A stretch of 64,000 nucleotides of DNA, taken from NCBI GenBank assembly GCA_963772675.1, contig CAVYYF010000002.1:1-64000 (forward strand). Direction: 5' to 3'. The DNA comes from JAKAGZ01 sp963772675 (lineage in GTDB: Bacteria > Bacteroidota > Ignavibacteria > Ignavibacteriales > Ignavibacteriaceae). Positions 36,957 to 47,470 of this stretch are shown here, piece after piece. How positions within the stretch are numbered: position 1 is the first letter of the stretch; the number at the start of each line of letters is the position of its first letter. The translations under genes were made by a program, and so were the position numbers. The notes beneath the pieces are model-generated. The model worked only from the letters and a program-made list of their open reading frames with translations, had not been told where the DNA came from and ran no database searches.

Positions 36957-39374
36957 ATGATGAAAGATAAAGGATCAGCCCTCTACATAGCACTTTTTGC
37001 AATCTATTTTACCAACATATGTTTTAGCCAAGAAAATAAATATCCTCTGCTATTGGAAAGCTATAACCAGGCAAATTATGTGGAAACTTATCGCACTTTT
37101 TTTTCACAAATAACTATTCAAAATAATGTGATTCAGCCTTCGCAATATTTTCAACTTTTAATTAAAGTAATTAAAGATATTGAAGCAAAAAATAATCAAT
37201 CAAACTATAGTGGAACGTGGTTGATGCCGGATAGTTTATACCCTTCGATTGAATTAAGTCCGGATATTTACAGCCGTATGATTAGCAGGGCGGAATACAT
37301 TCAACTTTTTAATAGCCTGTTAACAATTTATCCCGAGAATTCAAAATTACCGATGGAATTTACTTTCAGAAACCAGAGGTTCAGGTTTATTGATGCTTAT
37401 TATCTTGCTCTTGTTGTAAGCAGGTTTTACTATTCATACGGATATTTACCCACTATAATTGATCCAAAAGTAGCAACGCCAAAAGGAATTTTCCCCTGGG
37501 AGGCGCCGGATGATAAGCTGCAATATTTAAGCAGTATTCAAAACGGAGAAGGCGTTGACTATCTTAGATATTCCGAATATTACGAGAACAGTTCTATGGA
37601 TTATGAATATTATAAACTAGGTAAGGAAATTATAGGAAATGTGACAGATCAGTATTCTGCGGGGAGCTTAATTTATGACTATGTAAATACTGTATATTAT
37701 AAAACTCCATATGGAGTTAATTATGATTTTGAAAATAATTTTGGATTTGTATATAATTCCTACGAGAAATTACGTTATATGCAGGGAACCAGCGGCACAC
37801 CACAGGGTCCTAAGTATGGGCTTTACCCGGCAATTGGCATCCCTTATGGTTATGATGAACGTGGTTATGGTTCAGCTGCTTATATTAATAATCACGGTTG
37901 GATAAATACTGAGTATCACACAGCTTATGGAAGTGATTATCTCCAGAATCCTTTTGTTAGATATATTACTACTACTGTCCCACTGCCAACTGATCCAAAT
38001 GTTTTAAGTATTAACCCGGGTAATAATGTAATTAAAGGAATAAATAATATACTTAAGCTTTCTTCAGCTACTTCAGGAACAAGAGCATTCTGGGTGAACC
38101 CGAGCGATGTAATTACATATGGCGCTGACTCGTTGATTCAATCCGCAAAGCATGGTGGATTTAATACTATAATTGTTACAGTTAAATCATTCCTGGGGTA
38201 TCTATATTTTAATTATACTGATCTACTGCCGCAGTCTCAAAGAGTCAAAGAAGATGTCCTGACATCACTTCCGCAACTGGCAAAAGCCAATGGGATAAAA
38301 TTACTAGTAGGGATTCATAATCTTTCTGATTATGTATATATAAATCAAATCGGTTGCGATTGCGGACTTAAGTTTCTTGCTGGCTGGGCTTCAGGCGCTT
38401 CAACAAACTTTTTTGTTACTCCTTGTAGCCAGGATCATAAAGCATACACAAAAGATATAATAAAGCAGCTATACGAAAAATATGACATTGATGGAATTGT
38501 ATTTATGAGGAATTATACATACTACAACGGCTGGGGGAATTCAGAATGTGCCGCAAATGTTCCTGCAGATAAAGCAGCCTGGGAGAAATATCTTGCCGAT
38601 TATGTAAATGAACTCGGTTCTTATGCAAAGAGCCTGGATAATAAAATGCAAACTTATTATTTGACTGCCGACGAAATAAATATTATCGGAACAACATATA
38701 AACAATCCTGTGAAGAACCTGACCCAAACACAATTGATTCTAATGCAATTGACGGAATTATTCTTGCTGTAAATGGTTTTACATGGCTCTTCGATGAAAG
38801 CAATACTGATTTTAACAACATCTATAACAAATATATCTCATCAAATCATCCGATTTATATTACAGCTTCACTAAGTAAAGAATGGGAATATCCACCTGAG
38901 TTTTACAGGGGAATTGCAAGATACTACGCTGGTTTAAATAGTTCAGGCATAATTATAACAGCTAATAATTCGGGAGAAGGGGAACTTGGTCCGGCTTTTG
39001 TGAAGCAACACTATGGTAAGCTTAACGAAATTAAATTTACAGTTCCGCCACCTGCACAAGATAATATAACTTCAACAGAAGATGGTAAAAATGATACGCA
39101 TCATATACCGGAGAATATTAGTCTGTATCAGAATTATCCAAACCCTTTTAACCCGATAACTACAATAAATTATTCTATTCCTGCATCCTTGTATGTTACC
39201 CTTAAAGTTTATGATTTGTTGGGAAGGGAAGTAGCTAAGCTCGTTCATGAGGAAAAACCACGAGGTGTTTATAAAGTTAATTTCGACGGGAGTAAGTTGT
39301 CCAGCGGAATTTATTTTTATCGTTTGCAGGCCGGGAGTTTTTCAGAAACAAAAAAAATACTTTTAATTAAATAG
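36957..39374 (+). CDS. Large T9SS cargo protein with putative glycoside hydrolase-like barrel
   Basis: 805 residues. Signal peptide ~1-25 (ALFAIYFTNICFS-QE). Residues ~25-370 resemble no family I know and are rich in tyrosine. From ~375 a TIM-barrel-like region begins with TRAFWVNPSDVI, ...SAKHGGFNTIIVTVKS, LPQLAKANGIKLLVGIHNLSDYVY, KDIIKQLYEKYDIDGIVFMRNY, similar in layout to GHL10/family 10-like glycosidases. The C-terminal ~85 residues are the T9SS sorting domain (LYQNYPNPFNPITT, SSGIYFYRLQAGSFSETKKILLIK). Exported to the surface; enzymatic activity is an inference only. Convergent with the GT9 gene, 14-base gap. Confidence 0.75.
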   Translation: MMKDKGSALYIALFAIYFTNICFSQENKYPLLLESYNQANYVETYRTFFSQITIQNNVIQPSQYFQLLIKVIKDIEAKNNQSNYSGTWLMPDSLYPSIELSPDIYSRMISRAEYIQLFNSLLTIYPENSKLPMEFTFRNQRFRFIDAYYLALVVSRFYYSYGYLPTIIDPKVATPKGIFPWEAPDDKLQYLSSIQNGEGVDYLRYSEYYENSSMDYEYYKLGKEIIGNVTDQYSAGSLIYDYVNTVYYKTPYGVNYDFENNFGFVYNSYEKLRYMQGTSGTPQGPKYGLYPAIGIPYGYDERGYGSAAYINNHGWINTEYHTAYGSDYLQNPFVRYITTTVPLPTDPNVLSINPGNNVIKGINNILKLSSATSGTRAFWVNPSDVITYGADSLIQSAKHGGFNTIIVTVKSFLGYLYFNYTDLLPQSQRVKEDVLTSLPQLAKANGIKLLVGIHNLSDYVYINQIGCDCGLKFLAGWASGASTNFFVTPCSQDHKAYTKDIIKQLYEKYDIDGIVFMRNYTYYNGWGNSECAANVPADKAAWEKYLADYVNELGSYAKSLDNKMQTYYLTADEINIIGTTYKQSCEEPDPNTIDSNAIDGIILAVNGFTWLFDESNTDFNNIYNKYISSNHPIYITASLSKEWEYPPEFYRGIARYYAGLNSSGIIITANNSGEGELGPAFVKQHYGKLNEIKFTVPPPAQDNITSTEDGKNDTHHIPENISLYQNYPNPFNPITTINYSIPASLYVTLKVYDLLGREVAKLVHEEKPRGVYKVNFDGSKLSSGIYFYRLQAGSFSETKKILLIK

Positions 39375-39388
39375 TTAAATCATTTTCT

Positions 39389-40378
39389 TTATTTTCTCCA
39401 TAACTTTCTCAATGGCAGCTCAAGCATGCATTCGTGTTTATAAGGGCACACCAGCTTATTGCAAATAATGCAGAAGAGGTCGTCCTTGTTTATAAAATCG
39501 GAATTTGGGGCATAAGGTCTGTGACTTTTGGGGCTGGTCGGACCAAAAATACCTAGTGTGGGGACACCGAGAGCAGCAGAAATATGCATCGGCCCCGAAT
39601 CATTAGCTAGTACAAGGTTACACTTTTTTATAAGAGCGCTCATCTGCTGTAATGTTGTTTGTGGTGCGAGTATTGTCAATTCAGAGATTTCTTTTTTTAT
39701 AAATTCAGAATCCTTTTCATCTCCCGGTCCCCAGAGTATTAAAAACTTTACTCTATATTTGTCCGAAATCGCTTTACATATTTCAACCCACTTAACAGCG
39801 TCACATCTTTTTGATTCCCATCCTCCTGCGGGAATTATGCCCACAATTATTTTATTCTTCTGAAAATTATTTCCAATAAAGTCTTTTGCAAAATTATCGT
39901 CCTCATCAGAAACGAAGTATTGAATATTCTTAGAAATGATTGGAACATTCATTGCCTTCAGAATTTCAAGATTATGCTCAGCAGCGTGTCCTTTTCCTCG
40001 TCCGGATGTTGCTTTGATATTGTAGGCATATTTTCTTCCGCGATATGCAAATCCGACCCTGTATTTTACTCCTGATAAAAATGTTATCTGAGCACTCCGC
40101 GGATTTGACCAGAGGTCGAGTATCATATTATATTTCTCTTTCTTTATTCTCAAAACAACTTTTAATGGGAATTCAGTTTTACCCATTGTCAAAACTTTGT
40201 TGATGTTGGGATTGTTTTCCAATGCAGGTTTAACGAACGGTTCAGTCAGGTAATCGATTGTTGCGGAAGGGAAGTGCTGTTTTAAATTATCTATTACAAT
40301 AGTGGAAAGAACTACGTCCCCAATCCCACGCGGTTTGATGCAGAGTAATTTTTTTATTTTGGATTTGTCAATTTCCAT
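39389..40378 (-). CDS. Glycosyltransferase family 9 (heptosyltransferase-like)
   Basis: 329 residues, GT9. LCIKPRGIGDVVLSTIVIDNLKQHFP (~12-37) and LVLANDSGPMHISAALGVPTLGIFGPTSPKSHRPY (~255-289) are the two hallmark regions, better conserved than in the GT9 at 28718. IVGIIPAGGWESKRC (~177-191) is the start of the second domain. Likely LPS/heptose or related glycan synthesis. The C-terminus has cysteines (FCIICNKLVCPYKHEC). Next to polA with a 90-base gap. Confidence 0.88.
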   Translation of the reverse strand: MEIDKSKIKKLLCIKPRGIGDVVLSTIVIDNLKQHFPSATIDYLTEPFVKPALENNPNINKVLTMGKTEFPLKVVLRIKKEKYNMILDLWSNPRSAQITFLSGVKYRVGFAYRGRKYAYNIKATSGRGKGHAAEHNLEILKAMNVPIISKNIQYFVSDEDDNFAKDFIGNNFQKNKIIVGIIPAGGWESKRCDAVKWVEICKAISDKYRVKFLILWGPGDEKDSEFIKKEISELTILAPQTTLQQMSALIKKCNLVLANDSGPMHISAALGVPTLGIFGPTSPKSHRPYAPNSDFINKDDLFCIICNKLVCPYKHECMLELPLRKLWRK

Positions 40379-40468
40379 ACTAAAACATTCAAAATTATTT
40401 ATCTATTCGTTTTTCATAAAAACAAACTAAATTCAACATCCAAAATTCAAAAATCCATCATTCAAGAA

Positions 40469-43239
40469 TCAATGTGCATCGAGCCAATTGCTTCCCACAC
40501 CTGTTTCAACTACAATCGGTACTTTCATGGGCATCGCATTTTCCATCATTTCTTTTATTAATGGAGTAAGTTCTTTCACTTCGTCTTTGTGCGCATCGAA
40601 TAAAAGTTCATCGTGTACCTGAAGAACCATTTTGGTTTTCGTTTTCCTTTTCGTCAGTTCTTTGTGAATATTTATCATTGCAAGTTTTATCATATCTGCA
40701 GCGGTTCCCTGTATCGGCATATTTACTGCAACTCTCTCTTCGAATTGTCTTACTACTCTGTTTTTGCTATTAATGTTCCTTAAAAATCTTCGTCTTCCCA
40801 TCAGTGTTTCTGCATAGCCTTTTTCTTTTGCACTTTCAACGGCGTCATCCATAAAATTTTTCACACGTTTAAATGTATTAAAGTAAGTTTCAATAATTTC
40901 TTTACCATGCTTTTGTGAAATTCCAAGTCTTGTAGCAAGGCCGTATGGGCCAATGCCATACAGAATTCCGAAGTTAACCTCTTTTGCTTTGCGACGCATA
41001 TCGCTGGTTACATCTTCCGGATCAACCATAAAAACCAGTGCAGCTGTGCTGCGGTGAATATCTTCTCCTTTTTTGAATGCTTTTAGTAAGCCTTCATCAC
41101 TGCAAATTTCTGCCATTATTCTTAATTCAATCTGGCTATAGTCCGCACTTAGGATTACGTGATTTTTATCACGGGGAATAAAAGCCTTTCTTATTTCTTT
41201 ACCGCGTTCAGTCCTGATAGGTATGTTCTGTAAATTCGGATCGTTGCTGGAAAGCCTTCCGGTTGATGCGGCGATCTGATTCAGCGAAGTATGTATTCTG
41301 CCGGTATGAGGATTTATCATCGTCTGAAGTGAATCAGCATATGTGGACTTAAGTTTTGATATCTGTCTGAAGTCGAGTATCTCTTCGACAATTTTATGTT
41401 CGCCCTTTATAAATTCAAGTGACCGGGCATCGGTCGAATAACCTGTCTTCGTTTTTTTACCGGATTGAAGTCCAAGCTTATCGAATAAAATTACCTGTAA
41501 TTGTTTTGGAGAGTTTATATTGAATTCTTCTCCGGCAAGTTTGTAAATTAATTTTGTAATGTCTTTTAATTCTTTGTCGAGATCTTTGCTCAGTTCTTTG
41601 AGTGCATTTTTGTCAACATTTATCCCGGTGTGTTCAATATCTTCAAGTACGGGGGCAAGAGGGAACTCAACTTCATATGCAAGCTTTTCTAGTTTTTCTT
41701 TTTTCAGTTCTTTGCTTAACATTTCGTAAAGCCTGTAAGTTATATCGGCATCCTCTGCAGCATATTCACCAAGAGCATTAACATCTGCTTCAAAAATATG
41801 TGTGGGATCTTTTTTCGTCCCGATCAAACTGGAAAGGGGGATAGGCTTGTACTTCAAATATTTTTCCGAGAGATCATCCATTCCGTGTTTTTGATCAGGA
41901 TCAATTATATAACTTGCGAGCATCGTATCAAAATAAAAGTTATTAACCTCTATACCTATACTCCTCATTACAGAAATATCAAACTTCCCGTTCTGGCAAA
42001 CCTTTTTTATCTTTTTGCTTTCGAAAACAGGTTTGAATATTTTTACGAAGTCATCCTGTAACAGCCTATCCGAGAGATCTGCAGAGAATAATTCTTTAGA
42101 TTCCATCGATGGAGCTATTGCAACGAAGTATCCTTCCTTAGCTTTAAAAGAAAAAAGATGCTCCGGCAATTTTTAATTCATAAGGATTGAGCCCGTCTGT
42201 TTCCGTATCAAAAACAAATAAGTCCTGTTTGCTGATTTTTGCGGCTAGTTCTTTGGCTTTTTTCGCGTCTTTAATCAGAACATATTTTACTTTTTTCTTA
42301 TCATACTCTTTTACTTCATCTACTGTCTCTGTTCTCAATTCCTTTTTCTTCGCCATCAAGTCCATAGACATTCAGCAGCCTGCTGAATAATCTTGAGAAT
42401 TCAAGTTCTATAAAAATAGATTTAGTTTTTTCTAGGTCCGGTTTTGTAAACTTTGCATCCTTAAAATCCATTTCGAGTGGAACGTCGCAGTGAATTGTTG
42501 CGAGCTCTTTAGAGAGGAGGGCATCTTCTTTTCCCTCAATTAACTTATTTCGCAATCCTTCTTTCTCTATCTTATTAATATTTTTGTAGATCCCTTCAAT
42601 GCTCCCATATTTTTGGATCAGGGGGATCGCGGTTTTAGGTCCGATCCCGGCAATACCTGGAATATCATCTGACTTATCTCCGATCAACCCCAGGTAGTCA
42701 ATCATTTGTTTCGGTGCAAAACCGAATTCTTCTTTTACTTTTGCTACATCTATGATAATAATTTCATCTACACCCTTACCAGGTTTTATGATTTTTACTT
42801 TATCTGTTACCATCTGGTTGTAATCTTTGTCAGGAGTAATCACGTATGAGAGCATCCCTTTCTTTTCAGCTCTTTTTACAGCAGTGCCGACTATGTCATC
42901 TGCTTCATAGCGCGGAAGGATATAAAGAGGAATATTTAATGCCTCAATAATATCTTTAATCCTTCCTATTTGCGGAATCATATCATCCGGCATACTTTCG
43001 CGGGAAGATTTGTATTTATCATATCTCTCGTGACGAAATGTTTTTTCTTTTGAATCAAAAGCAACAGCTATGTAGTCCGGTTTATTTTCTTCAAGAATTT
43101 TCAAAAGCTGGTTAAGAAAACCGTAAATAGCTGAGGTGGGCTCTCCTTTTTTGGTAGTCAATGGTCTGGATATAAAAGCAAAATAAGCTCTGTAAGCCAT
43201 TGCCATTGCATCGATTATAATAAACTTTTTGTTTTTCAT
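40469..43239 (-). CDS. polA: DNA polymerase I, with two frame changes
   Basis: Fills gaps, removes RNA primers and repairs DNA. Starting at ATG 43239 (MKNKKFIIIDAMAMAYRAYFAF), residues ~1-290 are the 5'-3' exonuclease domain (YEADDIVGT, ITPDKDYNQMV, GDKSDDIPGIAGIGPKTA). Then the 3'-5' exonuclease with FVFDTETDGLNPYELKIAGASF, and the polymerase domain (SADYSQIELRIMAEI, RRKAKEVNFGILYGIG, QVHDELLFDA). Two single-base frame changes: near 42336 (EEK to ELRTETV) and near 42155 in a T6 run (ASF to SFKAKEGYF). Removing one base at each gives 922 residues, a normal length. The upstream open frame to 43305 adds 22 hydrophobic residues not seen in PolA. Confidence 0.9.
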
Positions 43240-43469
43240 ATTTATTAAAAAAAATAATTGTGGAGATTTCAGGAAGTAAAATAGAGATAACAGACTCATT
43301 TTCAAAGGGTATTGAGAAGACAGAAGTTGTTCCCGCTATTCATAATAAAATAAACGATTTAATGTAATTTTTTTATTATTAAATCATTAATGTATATTTT
43401 GAGAAGCGTTCATCAGTTTTTAAGTTAAACACTTATTCAAGTTTGTCGTTATTGCCGAATAAAAATACA

Positions 43470-45293
43470 ATGCCTCAGAAAGAAAAAAAATTTTCATCGT
43501 TTAAGGATATTACAAAAGCTGCCGGATTAGTCTTTGGAGATATCGGCACTAGCCCTATTTATACCCTGACAATTATTTTCACACTTACAAAGCCTACAGA
43601 AAATAATTTAATGGGTGTTTTGTCATTAATATTCTGGTCGTTAGTTATCCTGGTAAGCCTGGAATATGTCTGGCTTGCTATGAGTCTGAGTATGAAAGGG
43701 GAGGGGGGAATAATTGTATTAAAAGAAATTATAGCCGGCAAATTAAAAAAGGGACGAAAAGTAGCATTCGCAACATTTCTCGGTTATGTTGGTGTTTCGC
43801 TGTTAATGGGTGACGGAGTTATAACTCCGGCAATTAGTATTTTGTCTGCTGTAGAAGGACTACAATTAATTCCCGGTGTTGGACACATTAGCATAACTAC
43901 GATTATTATAATTACTTGTATTATTACTGTATTATTGTTTTCAGTTCAATATCACGGCACTGATAAGGTTTCCTTTACGTTCGGACCAATAATGCTTTTA
44001 TGGTTTTCCGTTTTATTCCTAACCGGGATTTATTCAATATTTCAGTTCCCAAATGTCTTAATGGCTGTTAATCCTTACTATGGTATAAATTTTTTGCTTC
44101 ATCACGGACTGGTTGGATTTTTTGTCCTAAGTGAAGTAATACTTTGCGCAACAGGTGGTGAAGCATTATATGCAGATATGGGGCATCTGGGTGGTGATCC
44201 AATAAAACATGCCTGGTATTTTGTATTCTTTGCTCTGGTAATTAATTATTTCGGACAGGGTGCTTACTTAATTAATACAGGTGATTCGACTTCTATATTA
44301 TTTTCAATGGTAAAGTCAATTGTTCCTTTTTTATATGTACCCTTTTTAATTCTTACACTTTTTGCTACAATAATTGCATCGCAGGCAATGATCAGTGCGA
44401 TTATGTCTCTTGTTTATCAAGGTATCACTACAAGAATATTTCCCTTACTGAAGGTTAAATTTACTTCGCTGCATTTAAAATCCCAGATATATATAGGAGT
44501 AGTTAACTGGGGATTGCTAATTGCCGTAATTTTCATGGTTTTCTTTTTTCAAAAATCCGAAAATATAGCTGCAGCATACGGACTTGCTGTAACTGCAACA
44601 ATGACAATCAGCTCAATTTTTATGATCTGGATTTTTAAGTTAGATAAAAACTACAGTAAAATGATAGTTTCAATTGTTGTATTTGTTGTTGTACTAGGAT
44701 TCCTTATTGCTGTTATGAACAAAATCCCTCACGGTGGCTACTGGTCACTTGTTATTGCGGCACTTCCATTTTTTGTTATAAAATTATGGGAAAGGGGAAA
44801 CAAAAGAATGCATCGTTCTTTCCGTGCATTGCCAATTGAAACTTTTATTGTCAGCTATAACCAGATTTATGGTCTTGGAACTAATATCAAAGGTACCGCC
44901 TTATTTTTTACAAAAAATCTCCAGGAAATTCCACCATATATGGTTCACTGTATTATTAGGGGAAATATTATTTATGAAAATAATATACTTGTTTCAATAA
45001 AGACTACTGACAAACCGTACGGAGTAAACTTTCAGAAAGTTGAAAATCTGGCTCACGGGTTATCTGGAATAATGATTGAGGGCGGTTACATGGAAGCGTT
45101 GGATATTCCGGTATTATTAAAAAAGAATGGAATAAATGAAAAGGTTATTTTTTACGGTGTGGAAGATATTGTGACCAATAGACCTCTTTTAAAAATATTC
45201 GCATTCCTGAAAAAGGTTACGCCATCATTTGTAAAATTTTATACTCTTCCATATAATAAATTACACGGCGTTGAAACCAGATTAGAATTATAA
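43470..45293 (+). CDS. kup: KUP-type potassium transporter
   Basis: A potassium uptake protein, probably K+/H+ symporter, of ~607 residues with about twelve transmembrane helices up to residue ~440 and a C-terminal soluble domain. AAGLVFGDIGTSPIYTL (~18-34) is the Kup signature, followed by GDGVITPAISILSAVEGL. ATG 43470 is favoured over TTG 43443 because it puts the KUP start at the usual distance; neither has a clear ribosome site. Followed by an SDR gene after 22 bases. Confidence 0.93.
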   Translation: MPQKEKKFSSFKDITKAAGLVFGDIGTSPIYTLTIIFTLTKPTENNLMGVLSLIFWSLVILVSLEYVWLAMSLSMKGEGGIIVLKEIIAGKLKKGRKVAFATFLGYVGVSLLMGDGVITPAISILSAVEGLQLIPGVGHISITTIIIITCIITVLLFSVQYHGTDKVSFTFGPIMLLWFSVLFLTGIYSIFQFPNVLMAVNPYYGINFLLHHGLVGFFVLSEVILCATGGEALYADMGHLGGDPIKHAWYFVFFALVINYFGQGAYLINTGDSTSILFSMVKSIVPFLYVPFLILTLFATIIASQAMISAIMSLVYQGITTRIFPLLKVKFTSLHLKSQIYIGVVNWGLLIAVIFMVFFFQKSENIAAAYGLAVTATMTISSIFMIWIFKLDKNYSKMIVSIVVFVVVLGFLIAVMNKIPHGGYWSLVIAALPFFVIKLWERGNKRMHRSFRALPIETFIVSYNQIYGLGTNIKGTALFFTKNLQEIPPYMVHCIIRGNIIYENNILVSIKTTDKPYGVNFQKVENLAHGLSGIMIEGGYMEALDIPVLLKKNGINEKVIFYGVEDIVTNRPLLKIFAFLKKVTPSFVKFYTLPYNKLHGVETRLEL

Positions 45294-45315
45294 GTAATGA
45301 AGGGAGTACTAAACG

Positions 45316-46011
45316 ATGACAAAAGGACTACTAATATTCGGGGCGAGTGGGGCTCTTGGCAGCGGAGTAACTCAGACTTTATTAGAAAAAGATTATGATC
45401 AGATATATTTATTTGGTTCTGGGTTTAAGGAAATAGAAACAAATAATGCAAAGGTAAAACAGATATCTGTTAAGGATTTGACTATTGAGGCAAATGTATC
45501 TGAAGCATTTAAAGCGATATCTCCTTCAAAAGATAAAGTGTTTTTCTTGTATAGTACAATAGGAGGTTTTGCCGGCGGTAAGTCTGTCTGGGAAACTTCT
45601 CCGGATGAACTTGAAAAAATGTTTAACATGAATCTGAAAACTAGTTTTTTGCTTGCAAAATATTTTTCGATTCTGGTTTCAAAATCTTCATCGGGTTCAA
45701 TTTGTTTGACTGCTGCATACACAGGCATTAATGCAGAAGCTAATAAAGCCGCTTATGGTTTATCGAAAGCATCGCTTATTCATTTAGTAAAGTCTTTGTC
45801 ACTTGAGGGGAAGGCTATAAATTTGTCTGCAAATGCCATTGCACCTTACATAATTGACACAAAAGCAAACAGGGAGTGGATGAAGGATTTTGATTTTGAC
45901 TCTGCAATGAAACCTAAAGAAATAGGTGAGCTTATATATAGTATATTTAACAATTACCACTTTGTAACGGGCAATATTTTGGAACTAACTCATAGGTTTA
46001 AGCCCCTATAA
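45316..46011 (+). CDS. SDR family oxidoreductase
   Basis: 231 residues, NAD(P)-dependent short-chain dehydrogenase. GASGALGSGVTQTL (~8-21) is the dinucleotide loop (GxxGxxGxG variant) and YGLSKASLIH (~151-160) has the catalytic Tyr-Lys pair, with serine/threonine in CLTAAYTG (~136). The start of the cofactor loop and the region between resemble dihydropteridine-reductase-like members. Substrate unknown. 22 bases downstream of kup, likely the same transcript. Confidence 0.85.
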   Translation: MTKGLLIFGASGALGSGVTQTLLEKDYDQIYLFGSGFKEIETNNAKVKQISVKDLTIEANVSEAFKAISPSKDKVFFLYSTIGGFAGGKSVWETSPDELEKMFNMNLKTSFLLAKYFSILVSKSSSGSICLTAAYTGINAEANKAAYGLSKASLIHLVKSLSLEGKAINLSANAIAPYIIDTKANREWMKDFDFDSAMKPKEIGELIYSIFNNYHFVTGNILELTHRFKPL

Positions 46012-46071
46012 AACCACAGGTTGATGAAAATAATTTTATTATTGACATTAGATAAATGTTGACTTTCTTTT

Positions 46072-46102
46072 TTGAAATCATTATCCTGATGGAGTATTTT
46101 TG
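46072..46102 (+). promoter_or_regulatory. Candidate Bacteroidota-type promoter of exbB
   Basis: TTG at 46072-46074 (in TTTTTTG) and TATTTTTG at 46095-46102 (TAnnTTTG) are 20 bases apart, matching the -33/-7 promoter of Bacteroidota. It would start transcription near 46108, about 60 bases before the ExbB ATG. Confidence 0.5.
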
Positions 46103-46167
46103 ATTAATTACGGAAGGTTTTCTCTCCTCGAGTTTCTTTTATATAATTTTTAGGAGGTCACTCTATT

Positions 46168-46866
46168 ATGGAATTTGCATTCATTATTTCATCGATTGTA
46201 AATGTAATTGCACAAACTACTAACAATCAGGGAGCTTTAAATTGGCTAACCACTAAGTATGAAGCTGGCGGCCTTTTTATGCACCCTATTCTTGCTTGTC
46301 TTGTATTAGGTTTGGCTTTCTGTATCGAAAGATTTTGGACTCTTTCCCGAGCTAGGGTAAACACAAAAGATTTTATCATCAAAGTTACAAAAGCTTTGGA
46401 GAGCGGTGGCGTTGACGCTGCTAAAGATGTTTGTGCAAATACCAGAGGGCCGGTTGCCTCTGTTTTTCATGCTGGTTTGTTAAGAGCAGATGAAGGACTT
46501 GAAGCAGCAGAAAAAGCCATTATTGCTTACGGTGGTATTGAAATGAGTTTCCTTGAAAAAGGAATGATCTGGATTTCAACTTTTATTACCATTGCACCAA
46601 TGCTTGGGTTTACAGGAACGGTTCAAGGTATGATTACTGCATTTGACGCTATTAAAGAAGCAGCACAGATATCACCAGCTATTGTGGCTGACGGTATTTC
46701 AGTAGCGTTGTTAACAACACTTTTTGGTCTGGTAGTTGCTATGATTCTCCAGGTAGCTTACAACTATTTCATATCAAGAATAGACCGTTTGGTTGGAGAT
46801 ATGGAAGAAAGCTCAATAGAATTAATTGATGCATTATACGAACTCAAAGCAAAAAAGAAGATTTAA
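46168..46866 (+). CDS. exbB: ExbB/TolQ/MotA-type proton channel protein
   Basis: 232 residues with three transmembrane helices: ~37-55 (LFMHPILACLVLGLAFCIERFW), ~130-150 (IWISTFITIAPMLGFTGTVQGMI) and ~170-195 (VALLTTLFGLVVAMILQVAYNYF). These helices and the LGFTGTVQGMI loop identify the ExbB family, which with ExbD powers TonB-dependent import. ATG after TAGGAGGTCAC. Head of a three-gene operon with two ExbD genes. A Bacteroidota-type promoter is at 46072. Confidence 0.93.
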   Translation: MEFAFIISSIVNVIAQTTNNQGALNWLTTKYEAGGLFMHPILACLVLGLAFCIERFWTLSRARVNTKDFIIKVTKALESGGVDAAKDVCANTRGPVASVFHAGLLRADEGLEAAEKAIIAYGGIEMSFLEKGMIWISTFITIAPMLGFTGTVQGMITAFDAIKEAAQISPAIVADGISVALLTTLFGLVVAMILQVAYNYFISRIDRLVGDMEESSIELIDALYELKAKKKI

Positions 46867-46924
46867 ATTCTTCTTTGTTAGTTTGCATTATTAATTTTAT
46901 TAAATTTTATATGAGTTTAGTTTT

Positions 46925-47452
46925 ATGATTAAAAAAAGAAAAATAGCTGAAGCGGCTATTCCGACCAGTTCAATGGCTGATATTGCATTCTTACTGTTGC
47001 TTTTTTTCCTCGTTGCAACAGTTATTGATGTTGATACAGGTATTGGGCTTACGCTGCCGGAATATGTTGAAGATTTAAATACTGTTGAAGTACCTAAAGA
47101 CAGAATGGCAGCGGTTCTGATAAATGCAAATGGGGATGTTCTTCTTGATGGCAAGCCTATTTCGGTATTTCAAATTAAAAACAATATTAAACCGCGAATT
47201 ATTTCCAAAATTGATCTCCCTAAAAATAAAAAATTAATTGTCTCTGTTAAGACTGATAGACAGACGCGGTATAATACATATATCCAGGCTCTTGATCAGA
47301 TAAAGCAGGCATATTTTGAGACCAGGGATGAGTATTCAAATCAAAACTTTGGTAGAAAATATAATGATTTACCCGAGAAAGATCAGGATATAGTTAAGGA
47401 AAAGATTCCGATTATTATTTCATTAGCGGAACCTGAAAAAACAAATAAATAA
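46925..47452 (+). CDS. exbD: ExbD/TolR-type protein (first copy)
   Basis: 175 residues, longer than the ~140-residue standard. One transmembrane helix (~19-42: MADIAFLLLLFFLVATV) with the proton-carrying aspartate in MADIAF, then a periplasmic domain from ~45. The C-terminal extension (~130-175: EYSNQNFGRKYNDLPEKDQDIVKEKI) resembles the longer ExbD in Bacteroidota. Follows exbB after 58 bases and precedes a second ExbD. Confidence 0.9.
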   Translation: MIKKRKIAEAAIPTSSMADIAFLLLLFFLVATVIDVDTGIGLTLPEYVEDLNTVEVPKDRMAAVLINANGDVLLDGKPISVFQIKNNIKPRIISKIDLPKNKKLIVSVKTDRQTRYNTYIQALDQIKQAYFETRDEYSNQNFGRKYNDLPEKDQDIVKEKIPIIISLAEPEKTNK

Positions 47453-47470
47453 GACTTGAGGTAAATCAGA

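Noticed and set aside
43240..43305. Hydrophobic 22-residue extension of PolA
   Set aside because: Not a feature of DNA polymerase I; ATG 43239 fits the family start.
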